This document shows, in pieces, positions 36,266 to 48,499 of a stretch of 64,000 bases of DNA. Origin of the DNA: Mansonella perstans (lineage: Eukaryota > Nematoda > Chromadorea > Rhabditida > Onchocercidae); the NCBI GenBank assembly GCA_037074765.1, contig JBAMDO010000169.1:55052-119051 (forward strand), written 5' to 3'. Numbering within the stretch: the first letter of the stretch is position 1; each line of letters starts with the position of its first letter. The notes beneath the pieces are model-generated. The model ran no database searches and was not told the origin of the DNA. It worked only from the letters and a program-made list of their open reading frames with translations. Position numbers and translations under genes: made by a program.

Positions 36266-37850
36266 CTTCGATAACGGAAGTAGTGAATATAATTGTCTGA
36301 TATTATAGACACATTCAAACAATTTGTATTTTTGTTCGGCAACCTATTTTTTTTTCACTTTTATTTATCAAATAGTAAAAAAATGAATTAAGATGGGTCA
36401 ATGGAAAGAAATGATAAAAATGAATGCGATAAAATCAAGTTTACTATCAGTTTTTTATCTTAATATATTAACAAATTATCAACAGTCTTTTATAAAAAGA
36501 AGAATTTAATATAATTCACATTTAAATCCTCTGCGCATTGTTTTTTTTTTTTTTTGAAAGGAAATTTTTTTATCACATTCTCTTTCCTGAATCTGTTCAC
36601 TTAGAATTTCAATCTCAAATTTTTTCCTTATTGTGGAATTTTTGTGGACAAGCAGAAATATTGATGCATTTGGTCAGTGTGCCATGTATTGAAAAATTTC
36701 TATTTCTATTTGCTTATTATATTTCAGCAAATTAGCAACTGTATTCAAAGTTTATGAAATGAAAGTAAAGCAATTTTAAGAATTTTGTGGACATTTTTGT
36801 GTTCTTGAATATCTTGTTTATCACTTGCAAATACTTTGAAAAAGGGATTTCATATTTTTTTACTGTCATAAAATCCTAAGAAGAAATTCTGAATCCTTGA
36901 TTCCAGTACCTTAATTTTTTTAATATATTTCAAAATCAGTAGAGTTTTGAAGTTATAAAGAAATTGAAAGAGAAGTTTTGAAGCGTTTTGCTTATAAATT
37001 TTTGGAATATATTTGTGTGTTAATTAGTATTTAGTTCCTTTTTATTATTCTGTTTATGTCTTAGTTTGTTTTTGGTTGGTAATAAGGTTTGATTTTTTTA
37101 TAAGGGTCATAGTATCTTTAAAAGCAGAAAACATAAAATCATTATTCAACAAATATATATAAGCACACTTTTCACTGCTCGAAAATTCGATCCCCCATAA
37201 GGTAGAAATTTATACGGCCAATACACTTGCAATATGTCAGTTTTGCAATACATTTGCAACACAGATCACGTTGACCAAATGCACCAGTATTTCTGCTTGC
37301 TCACAAAATTTCCATAATGAAGAAAAAAATTGAAATTTTAATTCTAAATGTATTGATTAATGAAGGAGGATTCGATAGAAAATTTATTTTCAAAAAAAAC
37401 AATGCAAAGATGATTTAGAATGCAAATTATATTGAATAAAAATTCTTCTTTCTTTAATAAAAGATTGCTGATAATTTTTTGTCATTGAAAAATAAAATGA
37501 CTGTTGGCTGAAACAAATTTTATCGTATTATTTGCACCACTTCTTTACTATTTATTCACCTTAATTCATTCTTTTATCATTCGATAAACAAAAGCGGAAA
37601 AAAAAGCTTTTCAAAAAACAGAATTTTTTAACGCGTCTACAATACCACATAAACTATAATCACTGCTTCCTTATCAAAATGTATGAAGCACAGTTTTTTG
37701 ATATGAGCCATTAATAGTTTCTTCATTCCTTTATTTTGTCATTGAAGAAATACTTAGAAGGAGTAACCTTCTGAAGCAACTTTATTCTTCCAATTCTGAT
37801 GATCCCATCATCAAAAAGATCAATAGAAACCACAGCATAATTCATTTCAG
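36266..37850. repeat. Cassette spacer between A4 and P3
   Basis: Inverted copy of 27.6-29.2 kb and direct copy of 44.04-45.6 kb. No gene. Confidence 0.75.
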
Positions 37851-38392
37851 AATATATCGAAGTCGCTATTAGTTCAGATGTGGCGAAATTTGGTATAATT
37901 CCTTATTTTCAACATTTATTGTGCAGACAATGCTGGACAACCTTTGGCGCCGCCTAATGGTGAAATTAAGAAAAAATTTTTTAAATAATGATAAAAATAT
38001 GGAAAAATTATGAAAAAAATACCTAACCTATTTTTTTTATATGAAACGATGCCTAACTTAGTATCACTTTTGATAAATTTCAACGGACGTGATAGCCAAG
38101 TGCGAATCACAGGGCTACCCTCTGTTATGTAATGTTATACAGATGAGCCTAATTCAGCTACGTTGATCATGAAATTTGTTTATGATCTAGAATTTATGTT
38201 GAATTGCTAATATTTTTTAGAATTTCAATAATTTTTTCGTTAGTATTCTGATGTCATTTAATTTTTTAAATGTTTCGCACTAAATTCAATGAAAAAATCA
38301 GACACCAGCATATTTGATTTTTTACTGTCTAAGCTGTAATGATTTAATTATATTATTTTTTTAAATTATTATGCTATGTTTTAGAATTCTGA
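37851..38392 (+). pseudogene. Family C gene, copy P3
   Basis: Exon 1 (37851-37959) keeps TTTCAG and a phase-1 end but has ATA for ATG and TAA within the hydrophobic core. The residual frame ends ADNAGQPLAPPNG. Exon 2 (from 38385) follows ATGTTTTAG and would add only Glu-Phe before TGA, so in family C the mature Pro-rich residues lie in exon 1. The conserved 3' UTR follows. Inactive unless an alternative start is used. Confidence 0.75.
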
Positions 38393-39318
38393 TCTGATTT
38401 TGGCTGTTAGACAGTTAGTTTACTTCGTCTCCTCATCGTTCAACAGTTGTCAGAACAATTGTCCCATTAACATCCTTCTGCAATTTTCAGTACGAAGCCT
38501 TAGTTCCAATGGATCTTTAATTATATTGGTCTTGGATCATGTTTAATTATTTTCGATTAGCATGATATCAATAAATGTTTATTTAAGTATATTGTATTTA
38601 GATAAAAGAACAAAAGTTATAAAAATAATTCAGTTTCTGATATCGCAAATTTTTTTTAAATATCTTCAAAGCACCAAGAATGAATAAAAAAAGGCAAAAA
38701 CAGAAAGCATTTCAGAGCAAACGTTATAACGCAGCAATTATCCGACGTTTTTTTTTTCAAACTTACCTGATTTTTGGGAAATTTTTATTTTGTAAAAATT
38801 TTTTAATAATGCAGAATTTGAAACAGAGAGGGAAAAAGAATTATTTTTCGTCAAATTAAATTTTACAAGGGTATCTTCTCAGCTTTTAGATTTTTCGATC
38901 ATAAAATTGGAAGTTTGCTTGAATAGCTTACAAATGAAAATTAGTAAGAAATGATGGGAACAATTTGCTAAAGTGTTAATTTGTAGTACAATAATGACCT
39001 GCAAGGAAATATTAGATAAATAAGAGGAAAAACTTATTAAAGTGTGGACAATCACACAACAACTGCCAATAGGTGAAAGAAGATTCAAGTATAAATTTTC
39101 AGTACAACAGCTGCGTAGAAGTAAATGTTACGCAAATTATTTTCTAGTATTTGAATTCTAAACACTTCACAATCAATAATTTTCGATAATCTCCCGAATC
39201 GCCATTTTTGAAAATTTCTAGCTTCTTCTCTAGATTTAATGAAATCTATCTAAATTTTATGCTGCCCCAACAAGCGACAAAACAAATGAAGATTGTGTAA
39301 GTATTAGGTAAATATTTT
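38393..39318. repeat. Cassette spacer (P3 to A5, tail-to-tail)
   Basis: Near-identical to 46.15-47.06 kb; partly inverted at 26.87-27.25 kb. Holds the 3' UTR of P3. No gene. Confidence 0.7.
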
Positions 39319-39534
39319 TCATTTATTGCAAGTATAATTGAAAATTTGAATTAAATTTAAGCAATGATTTGAAATTGAGGAATTCTTAAAGGTTGCCGAA
39401 ATGTCATTTGCAAAGTAAATTGTAGCATGCACTTTTTTGATAATCAACGTCAGAATTCTGTAATGCTCTTTTGCCAGAGATAAATTAGTCTGTAGCAGAA
39501 GGATGCACTTGCCATCTCTTTCATCTGTTTGCAA
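39319..39534 (-). other. Conserved small ORF, copy 2
   Basis: 71-codon equivalent of the frame at 26638-26856 (first codon TTG). Same reading with a one-codon in-frame indel near the Cys-Ile junction. Confidence 0.25.
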
Positions 39535-39906
39535 TTGTCTATTTAATATAAATTGTAATTAAAATTATTTGAATAAATAAATGAATATCTTCGTCTGAGT
39601 TGTTAGAAACCGACGTATTTTTACTATTTTTATTCTCTTATCTAAATATAATAATTACATTTACGTACACTTTTCTTGATACCATTTTAATTGAAAATAA
39701 CTAAACGTGATACAGTACCAGAATCTATTGTAATTAAACAGATCTAAAATACGATATGTTGATGAAAATATCCAAGGGAATAAAGGCTTATTGACTGAAA
39801 ATGCACAACGATGTTGATGGAGATAGCTGTCTGACGCATATGACAGTGGAACGTTGAACGATGATATGATTGAACTAACTGTCTGATAGCCAAAATCAAA
39901 TAAGCG

Positions 39907-40442
39907 TTATTGTCGTGCTGCCATATCTGCTCCTTCTCGTCTTGCTGGTGGTGCTGGTGGTTGTGCTGGTCCTGATATAGCATAACATTTACAAATATAA
40001 TCTAATGAAATTAGTCTCTTACATGTTGGATAATATAAATTAAAATATGTTGGTTTCGGATTTTTTCATTAAATTTAACATGAAAGTTTAAGATGAAACT
40101 GGAATATTCAGGGAAAAATTATTAAAATTTTTAAAAATTTTAGGCAATGTGACATAAGTTCTATTCCATATACAATGGTTATAATCGACACAGCTGAATT
40201 AAATGTCAAGGCTCATCTGTATAACACTGTGTAACAGAGCAGCCTTGTAATTCAGCTTGGCTATCGAGACTATTTAAATAGATCAAAATCAATAATAGAT
40301 TAGACATCGTCTTCATAATTTGAAATTTTTTTATAAACTTTTTCAACAGCTTACCCATACCTGCATTGCCCATACAATGAATGATGAAAATAAGGAATAA
40401 TAAAAAATTTCGCCACGTCTGAATTATTAGCCACTTCGACAT
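39907..40442 (-). CDS. A5: secreted Pro/Ala/Arg-rich peptide (50 aa, two exons)
   Basis: Exon 1 (40355-40442) is identical to the A2/A4/A7 signal exon and phase 1 at GTAAGC. The acceptor before the start is TTTTAG instead of TTTCAG. Exon 2 (39907-39971) follows CTATATCAG and encodes PAQPPAPPARREGADMAARQ and TAA. The intron and 3' UTR are nearly the same as in A7, while the second exon differs in length by 15 nt and in most tail residues. A polybasic ARRE step could be a processing site (speculative). Confidence 0.66.
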
Positions 40443-40682
40443 ACTCTAAAATGAAATATGCTATGGTTTTCATCGAAAGCTTACATTTATGATTCCATTT
40501 TTTAATCTGTATCATTGATGAATTCCTCTTTGATGACAGATTCATTAAAGTTGGAAAGATAAAAGTGCTTCAGAAGGTTACTCCTAATGCTACTCCTAAT
40601 ACTTATTACGTTGTAACATCCCTCAATAACAAAATGAAGGAATGACAAAACTATTAGTGGTTGATAACAAAAAAAATTGCTC

Positions 40683-40690
40683 TTTATATA
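40683..40690 (-). promoter_or_regulatory. TATA box of A5
   Basis: TATATAAA on the minus strand, 241 bp upstream of the A5 start. The promoter-to-ATG interval is shortened by about 45 bp relative to A1. Confidence 0.55.
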
Positions 40691-41250
40691 CTTCAATAAC
40701 GGAAGCAGTGAGTATAATTTGTTTAGTATTGTGTCCGCATTAAGCAATGCCGTTTTTCGACAACTTGTTTTTTCCGCCTTTGTTTATCGAATGGCAAAAA
40801 AATGAATTTAGATAAATAGAAAAGAAACGGTGAGATAAAATTAGGTTCATTTTGTCTTTCAATGACAACAAATTATCAGCATTCTCTTATAACAAAATAT
40901 GGAAGAAGAATTATAATTATAATTAAGATAATTCAAATTCTTCGAACTTTAGAAAGAACAGAAAAAAAGATTTTCAGATTTTTTTTTACAGATGTAAGTA
41001 CACTGTAAAATCCTTCAATGTTGGATGGATCTCCCATGCTGTTGTTATCATTGAAAGATAAAATGACTAGTAATTGAGGCCTAATTTTATCGCATCGTTT
41101 ACATCACTTCTTTTTTATTTACCATTCTTAATTCATTCTTTTCCATTTCGATAAACAAATGAGGAAAAAAAACTAGGTTGCCGTAAAACGGAATGTTTAA
41201 CGCATACACAATACCATACAAATTATATTCACTGTTCCCGTTATCGAAGT

Positions 41251-41258
41251 ATATAAAA
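41251..41258 (+). promoter_or_regulatory. TATA box of B1
   Basis: TATATAAA after CCGTTATCGAAG, 318 bp upstream of the B1 start. Confidence 0.55.
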
Positions 41259-41568
41259 CGTAGTTTGTTTTGATATGAACCATTAATAGTTCCTTCATTC
41301 CTTTTTTCTTTATTGAAGAAAATATTAGAGTGTTTTGGCAATTTCAGAGATGTTACAATAGCAATAGATACTAGGAGTAGCAATAAGCATTAGGAGTAAT
41401 CTTATGAAGCAACTTTATTTTTGTAATTCTGATCATTCTATTATCAAAAAGGATTTCTTAAAAGACACAAATTTAAAATTGGATTCATAAATAATAAGGT
41501 TCAATAAAAACTGCAGCATAATTCATTTTAGAGTATGTCATTTTAGAGTGAAGTCGCTATTAATTCAT

Positions 41569-42173
41569 ATGTGGCGAAATCTGTTATTATTCGTTATATT
41601 CATCATTTATTGTCTACAAAGAGCACGTGATATGGCAAACCCTCCACTTCCAAGACGTCCAGGTAAAATTCACAGAATGGTTAAATTCAGAAAACTGTAA
41701 AACTCACAAAATTATTACGAAAAAATTTTTTGAATCATGGAAAAATATGAAAAAAATACCTGACCTGTTTTTTTTTAAATTATGAAAACGAAACCTAACT
41801 TATCATCATCTTTCACAAATTTAAATGGTCGTAATAGCTAAGCCGAAGCAAAATGCTGCTTTTTGTTACGTAATATTAAATAGAACATCCTTCGCATCGT
41901 ATTCAGCTACGTGGATTATAACAGTTGCTTATGAAGAATTTAAGTTGCATTGTCTAATGTTTTAAGAATTTCACTGAAAATAATTTTTCTTCAGTATTTT
42001 AGTGTCATTTACTCTGTTCAATGCTTCACATTAAATTAATGAACGAATCGGGCACCAAAATATTTTATTTTACATTATCCAACTTCTAAGAGGTTAATTT
42101 AATTAAATTTCATTTTTAAACATTATGCTTTCACGCAGCAGAACCAGGAGCAGCAGCAGGACGATTACGCTGA
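41569..42173 (+). CDS. B1: secreted Pro/Arg-rich peptide (about 42 aa, two exons)
   Basis: Exon 1 (41569-41662) encodes MWRNLLLFVIFIIYCLQRAR, then DMANPPLPRRP, phase 1 at CAG|GTAAAA. Exon 2 starts at 42142 (or 42139, one more codon) after TTTCACGCAG(CAG) and encodes EPGAAAGRLR and TGA at 42171-42173. The A-type ATG is followed by a stop here, because a 13-bp duplication (TGTCATTTTAGAG) supplies a second TTTTAG acceptor, so the downstream ATG is the likely start. Unlike family A, part of the variable mature segment is in exon 1. AATAAA at 42458-42463. Function unknown. Confidence 0.58.
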
Positions 42174-42480
42174 TTTGATTTTGGCTATTAGACAGTTAGT
42201 TCACATCATCTCATCGTTCAACGTTCCACTGTTATGTACGTCAGACAGCTGTCTCCATCAACATCGTTGTGCATTTTCAGTCGATAAGCCTTTATTCTCT
42301 TGGATATTTTCAACATATCGTACCTTAGATCATGTTTAATTACAATAGATTACACTGATTATGTTTAATTGTTCTGGTACTGTATCATGTTTAGTTATTT
42401 TCAATTAATATGATATCAACAAACGTGTACGTAAGTATAATTTTATTTAGATAAGAGAATAAAAATGGTAAAAATGCCTC

Positions 42481-42770
42481 TTTCGTTACACCATTCGCTA
42501 ATGATGATGACCAAGAGGAATTTATTTCTCATAAACTAAGTAGCAAGGAAAAACTTGCTAGACATTAGTCGAATACACTCAAAGTCTTGGACACATTCTG
42601 GGAGAGCTGAAAAAAATGAATATTTAACCAGTCTCAGAGAAAGAACTTAAAGACATCATACTTCCCCTAGAAATGTAGAAACCAGAATATCACGCGAGGA
42701 AGAAATAATGCTAGTTAACGAACCTGATGCTCCTCGTGATACGTGGAAATTAGCAAATGATACGTGGAAA
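42481..42770 (+). mobile_element. BEL/Pao retroelement fragment attached to B1
   Basis: Degenerate polyprotein 3' end. It aligns with 53641-53920, where the characteristic C-terminal signature is longer. Reads FANDDDQEEFISHKLSSKE, then broken pieces, and ends at a junction with A6 flank near 42775. Confidence 0.65.
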
Positions 42771-42774
42771 TTAG

Positions 42775-43222
42775 AAAATTAGATAAATTAGTCTGTAGCA
42801 GAAGGATGTACTTGCCATCTCTTCCATCTGTTTGCAATTGTCTATTTAATATAAATTGTAATTAAAATTATTTGAAAAGGTAAATGAATATCTTCGTCTG
42901 AGTTGTTAGAAACCGACGTATTTTTACTATTTTTATTCTCTTATCTAAATATAATAATTACATTTACGTACACTTTTCTTGATATCATATTAATTGAAAA
43001 TAACTAAACGTGACATAGTACCAGAACAATTAAACATAATCCAGTGTAATCTATTGTAATTAAACATGATCTAAAATACGATATGTTGATGAAAATATAC
43101 AAAGGAATAAAGGCTTGTTGACTGAAAATGCACAACGATGTTGATGGAGATAGCTGTCTGACGCATATGACAGTGGAACATTGAACGATGATATGATTGA
43201 ACTAACTGTCTGATAGCCAAAA
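42775..43222 (-). other. 3' UTR of A6 and start of the small-ORF segment
   Basis: Matches 47220-47660. The conserved small ORF is cut at the junction with the retroelement fragment, so A6 has only its first part. The conserved AATAAA context is present. Confidence 0.7.
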
Positions 43223-43762
43223 TCAAACAAGCGTTATTGTTGTGGTGCCATCATTTCCTGCTGGTGGTCGTGGTGGTGCTTGTGCTGGTCCTGATATAGC
43301 ATAACATTTACAAATATAATCTAATGAAATTAGTCTCTTACATGTTGGATAATATAAAATAAAATATGTTGGTTTCCGATTCTTTCATTAAATTTAACAC
43401 GAAACATTTAAGATGAAACTGGAATACTCACGGAAAAATTATTAAAATTCTTAAAAATTTTCGGCAATGTGACATAAGTTCTAGTCCATATACAATGGTT
43501 ATAATCGACACAGATGAATTAAATGCCAAGGCTCATCTGTATAACACTGTGTAACAGAGCAGCCTTGTAATTCGGCTTGGCTATCGAGACTATTTAAACA
43601 GATCAAAATCAATAATAGGTTAGACATTGTCTTCATAATTTGAAATTTTTTTGTAAACTTTTTCAACAGCTTACCCATGCCTGCATTGCCCATACAATGA
43701 ATGATGAAAATAAGGAATAATAAAAAATTTCGCCACGTCTGAATTATTAGCCACTTCGACAT
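43223..43762 (-). CDS. A6: secreted Pro-rich peptide with Thr-rich end (51 aa)
   Basis: Exon 1 (43675-43762) encodes the MSKWLIIQTWRNF signal peptide. It has GCAGGCATGG|GTAAGC like A1, which again shows GTAAGC is the used donor. Exon 2 (43223-43290) follows CTATATCAG and encodes PAQAPPRPPAGNDGTTTITL, then Val and TGA. Its frame runs past the TAA used by A2, A5 and A7, because its length differs by a non-multiple of three. The last residues are therefore former 3' UTR sequence. Confidence 0.62.
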
Positions 43763-44029
43763 ACTCTGAAATGAATTATGTTGCGGTTTCTGTTAATATT
43801 TATGAATCCATTTTTAAATTTGAATCATTTAGAACTTCTGTTTGATGATAGAATCATCAAAATTTAAGAATAAGGTTGCTTCAGAAGGTTGTTCTTAATG
43901 CGTAGTACTATTCTTAGTACCTATTGCTACTGTAATGTCTCTGAAATCACCGTAACACTGCAATATTTACTCAATAACGAAAAGAGGAATGACGAAACTA
44001 TTAATGGTTCTTATCAAAACAAATCCCGC

Positions 44030-44037
44030 TTTATATA
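44030..44037 (-). promoter_or_regulatory. TATA box of A6
   Basis: TATATAAA on the minus strand, 268 bp upstream of the A6 start. Confidence 0.55.
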
Positions 44038-45599
44038 CTTCGATAACGGAAGTAGTGAATATAATTGTCTGATATTATAGACATATTCAAACAATTCGTA
44101 TTTTGTTCGGCAACCTATTTTTTTTCACTTTTTTATCAAATAGTAAAAAAATGAATTAAGATGGGTCAATGGAAAGAAATGATAAAAATGCATGCGATAA
44201 AATCAAGTTTACTATCATTTTTTATCTTAATATATTAACAAATTATCAACAATCTTTTATAAAAAGAAGAATTTAATATAATTCACATTTAAATCCTCTG
44301 CGCATTGTTTTTTTTTGAAAGGAAATTTTTTTATCACATTCTCTTTCCTGAATCTGTTCACTTAGAATTTCAATCTCAAATTTTTCTCCTTATTGTGGAA
44401 TTTTTGTGGACAAGCAGAAATATTGATGCATTTGATCAGTGTGCCATGTATTGAAAAATTTCTATTTCTATTTACTTATTATATTTCAGGAAATTAACAA
44501 CTATTCAAAGTTTATGAAATGAAAGTAAAGCAATTTTAAGAATTTTGTGGACATTTTTGTGTTCTTGAATATCTTGTTTATCACTTGCAAATACTTTGAA
44601 AAAGGGATTTCATATTTTTTTACTGTCATAAAATCCTAAGAATGAATTCTGAATCCTTGATTCCAGTACCTTAATTTTTTTAATATATTTCAAAATCAGT
44701 AGAGTTTTGAAGTTATAAAGAAATTGAAAGAGAAGTTTTGAAGCGTTTTGTTTATAAATTTTTGGAATATATTTGTGAGTTAATTAGTATTTAGTTTCTT
44801 TTTATTATTCTGTTTATGTCTTAGTTTGTTTTTGGTTGGTAATAAGGTTTGATTTTTTTATAAGGGTCATAGTATCTTTAAAAGCAGAAAACATAAAATC
44901 ATTATTCAACAAATATATATAAGCACACTTTTCACTGCTCGAAAATTCGATCCCCCATAAGGTAGAAATTTATACGGCCAATACACTTGCAATATGTCAG
45001 TTTTGCAATACATTTGCAAACAGATATTGACCAAATGCACCAGTATTTCTGCTTGCTACAAATTTCCATAATGAAGAAAAAAATTGAAATTTAATTCTAA
45101 ATGTATGATTAATGAAGGAGATTCGATAGAAAATTTATTTAAAAAAAAACAATGCAAAGATGATTAGAATGCAAATTATATTGAATAAAATTCTTCTTTC
45201 TTTAATAAAAGATTGCTGATAATTTTTTATCATTGAAAAATAAAATGACTGTTGGCTGAAACAAATTTTATCGTATTATTTGCATCACTTCTTTACTATT
45301 TATTCACCTTAATTCATTCTTTTATCATTCGATAAACAAAAGCGGAAAAAAACAGCTTTTCAAAAAACAGAATTTTTTAATGCGTCTACAATACCACATA
45401 AACTATAATCACTGCTTCCATTATCAAAATGTATGAAGCACAGTTTTTTGATATGAGCCATTAATAGTTTCTTCATTCCTTTATTTTGTATTGAAGAAAT
45501 ACTTAGAAGGAGTAACCTTCTGAAGCAACTTTATTCTTCCAATTCTGATGATCCCATCATCAAAAAGATCAATAGAAACCACAGCATAATTCATTTCAG
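44038..45599. repeat. Cassette spacer between A6 and P4
   Basis: Direct copy of 36.27-37.85 kb with scattered single-base deletions. No gene. Confidence 0.75.
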
Positions 45600-46145
45600 A
45601 ATATATCGAAGTCGCTATTAGTTCAGATATGGCGAAATTTGGTATAGTTCCTTATTTTCAACATTTATTGTGCAGACAATGCTGTACAACCTTTGGCGCC
45701 CCCTAGTGGTAAAATTAAGAAAAAATTTTTTAAATAATGATAAAAATATGGAAAAATTATGAAAAAAGTACCTAATCTATTTTTTTTAAATTATGAAAAC
45801 GATGCCCAACTTAGTATCACTTTTGATAAATTTCAACGGACGTGATAGCCAAGTGCGAATCACAGGGGCTACCCTCTGTTATGTAATGTTATACAGATGA
45901 GCCTAATTCAGCTGCGTTGATCATGAAATTTGTTTATGATCTAGAATTTATGTTGAATTGCTAATATTTTTTAGAATTTCAATAATTTTTTCGTTGGTAT
46001 TCTAATGTCATTTAATTTTTTAAACGTTTCGCACTAAATTCAATAAAAAAATCTGACACCAACATTTTGATTTTTTACTGTCTAAGCTGTAATGATTTAA
46101 TTATATTATTTTTTTAAATTATTATGCTATGTTTTAGAATTCTGA
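45600..46145 (+). pseudogene. Family C gene, copy P4
   Basis: Exon 1 (45600-45708) has the same ATA start lesion as P3 and TAG in place of TAA in the core. The residual frame ends ADNAVQPLAPPSG. Exon 2 (46138-46145) adds Glu-Phe and TGA. The shared lesions show P2, P3 and P4 descend from an already dead copy. Confidence 0.75.
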
Positions 46146-47058
46146 TCTGATTTTGGCTGTTAGACAGTTAGTTTACTTCGTCTCCTCATCGTTCAACAGT
46201 TGTCAGAACAATTGTCCCATTAACATCCTTCTGCAATTTTCAGTACGAAGCCTTAGTTCCAATGGATCTTTAATTATATTGGTCTTGGATCATGTTTAAT
46301 TATTTTCGATTAGCATGATATCAATAAATGTTTATTTAAGTATATTGTATTTAGATAAAAGAACAAAAGTTATAAAAATAATTCAGTTTCTGATATCGCA
46401 AATTTTTTTAAATATCTTCAAAGCACCAAGAATGAATAAAAAAGGCAAAAACAGAAAGCATTTCAGAGCAAACGTTATAACGCAGCAATTATCCGACGTT
46501 TTTTTTTCAAACTTACCTGATTTTTGGGAAATTTTTATTTTGTAAAAATTTTTTAATAATGCAGAATTTGAAACAGAGAGGGGAAAAGAATTATTTTTCG
46601 TCAAATTAATTTTACAAGGGTATCTTCTCAGCTTTTAGATTTTTCGATCATAAAATTGGAAGTTTGCTTGAATAGCTTACAAATGAAAATTAGTAAGAAA
46701 TGATGGGAACAATTTGCTAAAGTGTTAATTTGTAGTACAATAAGGAAATATTAGATAAATAAGAGGAAAAACTTATTAAAGTGTTAGCCAGTCACACAAC
46801 AACTGCCAATAGGTGAAAGAAGATTCAAGTATAAATTTTCAGTGCAACAGCTGCGTAGAAGTAAATGTTACGCAAATTATTTTCTAGTATTTGAATTCTA
46901 AACACTTCACAATCAATAATTTTCGATAATCTCCCGAATCGCCATTTTTGAAAATTTCTAGCTTCTTCTCTAGATTTAATGAAATCTATCTAAATTTTAT
47001 GCTGCCCCAACAAGCGACAAAACAAATGAAGATTGTGTAAGTATTAGGTAAATATTTT
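46146..47058. repeat. Cassette spacer (P4 to A7, tail-to-tail)
   Basis: Direct copy of 38.39-39.32 kb, with a roughly 13-bp deletion near 46740. No gene. The ORF pair at 46.3-46.6 kb is not preserved in the other copy. Confidence 0.7.
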
Positions 47059-47274
47059 TCATTTATTGCAAGTATAATTGAAAATTTGAATTAAATTTAA
47101 GCAATGATTTGAAATTGAGGAATTCTTAAAGGTTGCCGAAATGTCATTTGCAAAGTAAATTGTGGCATGCACTTTTTTGATAATCAACGTCGGAATTCTG
47201 TAATGCTCTTTTGCCAGAGATAAATTAGTCTGTAGCAGAAGGATGCACTTGCCATCTCTTCCATCTGTTTGCAA
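47059..47274 (-). other. Conserved small ORF, copy 3
   Basis: 71 codons, nearly identical to 39319-39534. Confidence 0.25.
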
Positions 47275-47665
47275 TTGTCTATTTAATATAAATTGTAATT
47301 AAAATTATTTGAAAAGATAAATGAATATCTTCGTCTGAGTTGTTAGAAACCGACGTATTTTTACTATTTTTATTCTCTTATCTAAATATAATAATTACAT
47401 TTACGTACACTTTTCTTGATATATTATTGAAAATAACTAAACGTGATACAGTACCAGAACAATTAAACATAATCCAGTGTAATCTATTGTAATTAAACAA
47501 GACCTAAATACGATATGTTGATGAAAATATCCAAGGGAATAAAGGCTTATTGACTGAAAATGCACAACGATGTTGATGGAGATAGCTGTCTGACGCATAT
47601 GACAGTGGAACGTTGAACGATGATATGATTGAACTAACTGTCTGATAGCCAAAATCAAATAAGCG

Positions 47666-48186
47666 TTATTGTTGTGCTGCATCTGCTGCTTGTCGTAGTG
47701 GTGGTTGTGGTGGTCCTGATATAGCATAACATTTACAAATATAATCTAATGAAATTAGTCTCTTACATGTTGGATAATATAAAATAAAATATGTTGGTTT
47801 CGGATTTTTCATTAAATTTAACATGAAACGTTTAAGATGAAACTGGAATATTCACGGAAAAATTATTAAAATTCTTAAAAATTTTAGGCAATGTGACATA
47901 AGTTCTAGTCCATATACAATGGTTATAATCGACACAGCTGAATTAAATGTCAAGGCTCATCTGTATAACACTGTGTAACAGAGCAGCCTTGTAATTCGGC
48001 TTGGCTATCGAGACTATTTAAATAGATCAAAATCAATAATAGGTTAGACATCGTCTTCATAATTTGAAATTTTTTTGTAAACTTTTTCAACAGCTTACCC
48101 ATACCTGCATTGCCCATACAATGAATGATGAAAATAAGGAATAATAAAAAATTTCGCCACGTCTGAATTATTAGCCACTTCGACAT
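47666..48186 (-). CDS. A7: secreted Pro/Ala/Gln-rich peptide (45 aa, two exons)
   Basis: Exon 1 (48099-48186) is identical to the A5 signal exon, phase 1 at GTAAGC, with TTTCAG 3 bases before ATG. Exon 2 (47666-47715) follows CTATATCAG and encodes PPQPPLRQAADAAQQ and TAA. Flanks match A5 closely over several kb. Confidence 0.66.
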
Positions 48187-48426
48187 ACTCTGAAATGAAA
48201 TATGCTATGGTTTTCATCGAAAGTTTGCATTTATGAATCCATTTTTTAATCTGTATCATTAATGAATTCCTCTTTGATGACAGATTCATTAAAGTTGGAA
48301 AGATAAAAGTGCTTCAGAAGGTTACTCCTAATGCTACTCCTAATATCTATTACGTTGTAACATCCCTCAATAACAAAATGAAGGAATGACAAAACTATTA
48401 GTGGTTGATAACAAAAAAAATTGCTC

Positions 48427-48434
48427 TTTATATA
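48427..48434 (-). promoter_or_regulatory. TATA box of A7
   Basis: TATATAAA on the minus strand, 241 bp upstream of the A7 start, as in A5. Confidence 0.55.
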
Positions 48435-48499
48435 CTTCAATAACGGAAGCAGTGAGTATAATTTGTTTAGTATTGTGTCCGCATTAAGCAATTCCGTTT

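Larger units (their letters stand above)
40938..42770 (+). repeat. B unit, copy 1 (duplicated at 52107-53920)
   Basis: A direct repeat of about 1.83 kb carrying gene B1, its promoter, its 3' UTR and an attached BEL/Pao fragment. The left boundary starts TTCGAACTTTAGAAAGAACA in both copies. Differences are sparse outside the mature-peptide codons. Confidence 0.9.

Noticed and set aside
47437..47727. 96-codon ORF (and 39744-39983) rich in His/Gln
   Set aside because: Another frame through the A exon 2 and the 3' UTR. Acceptor phase selects the Pro-rich frame instead.
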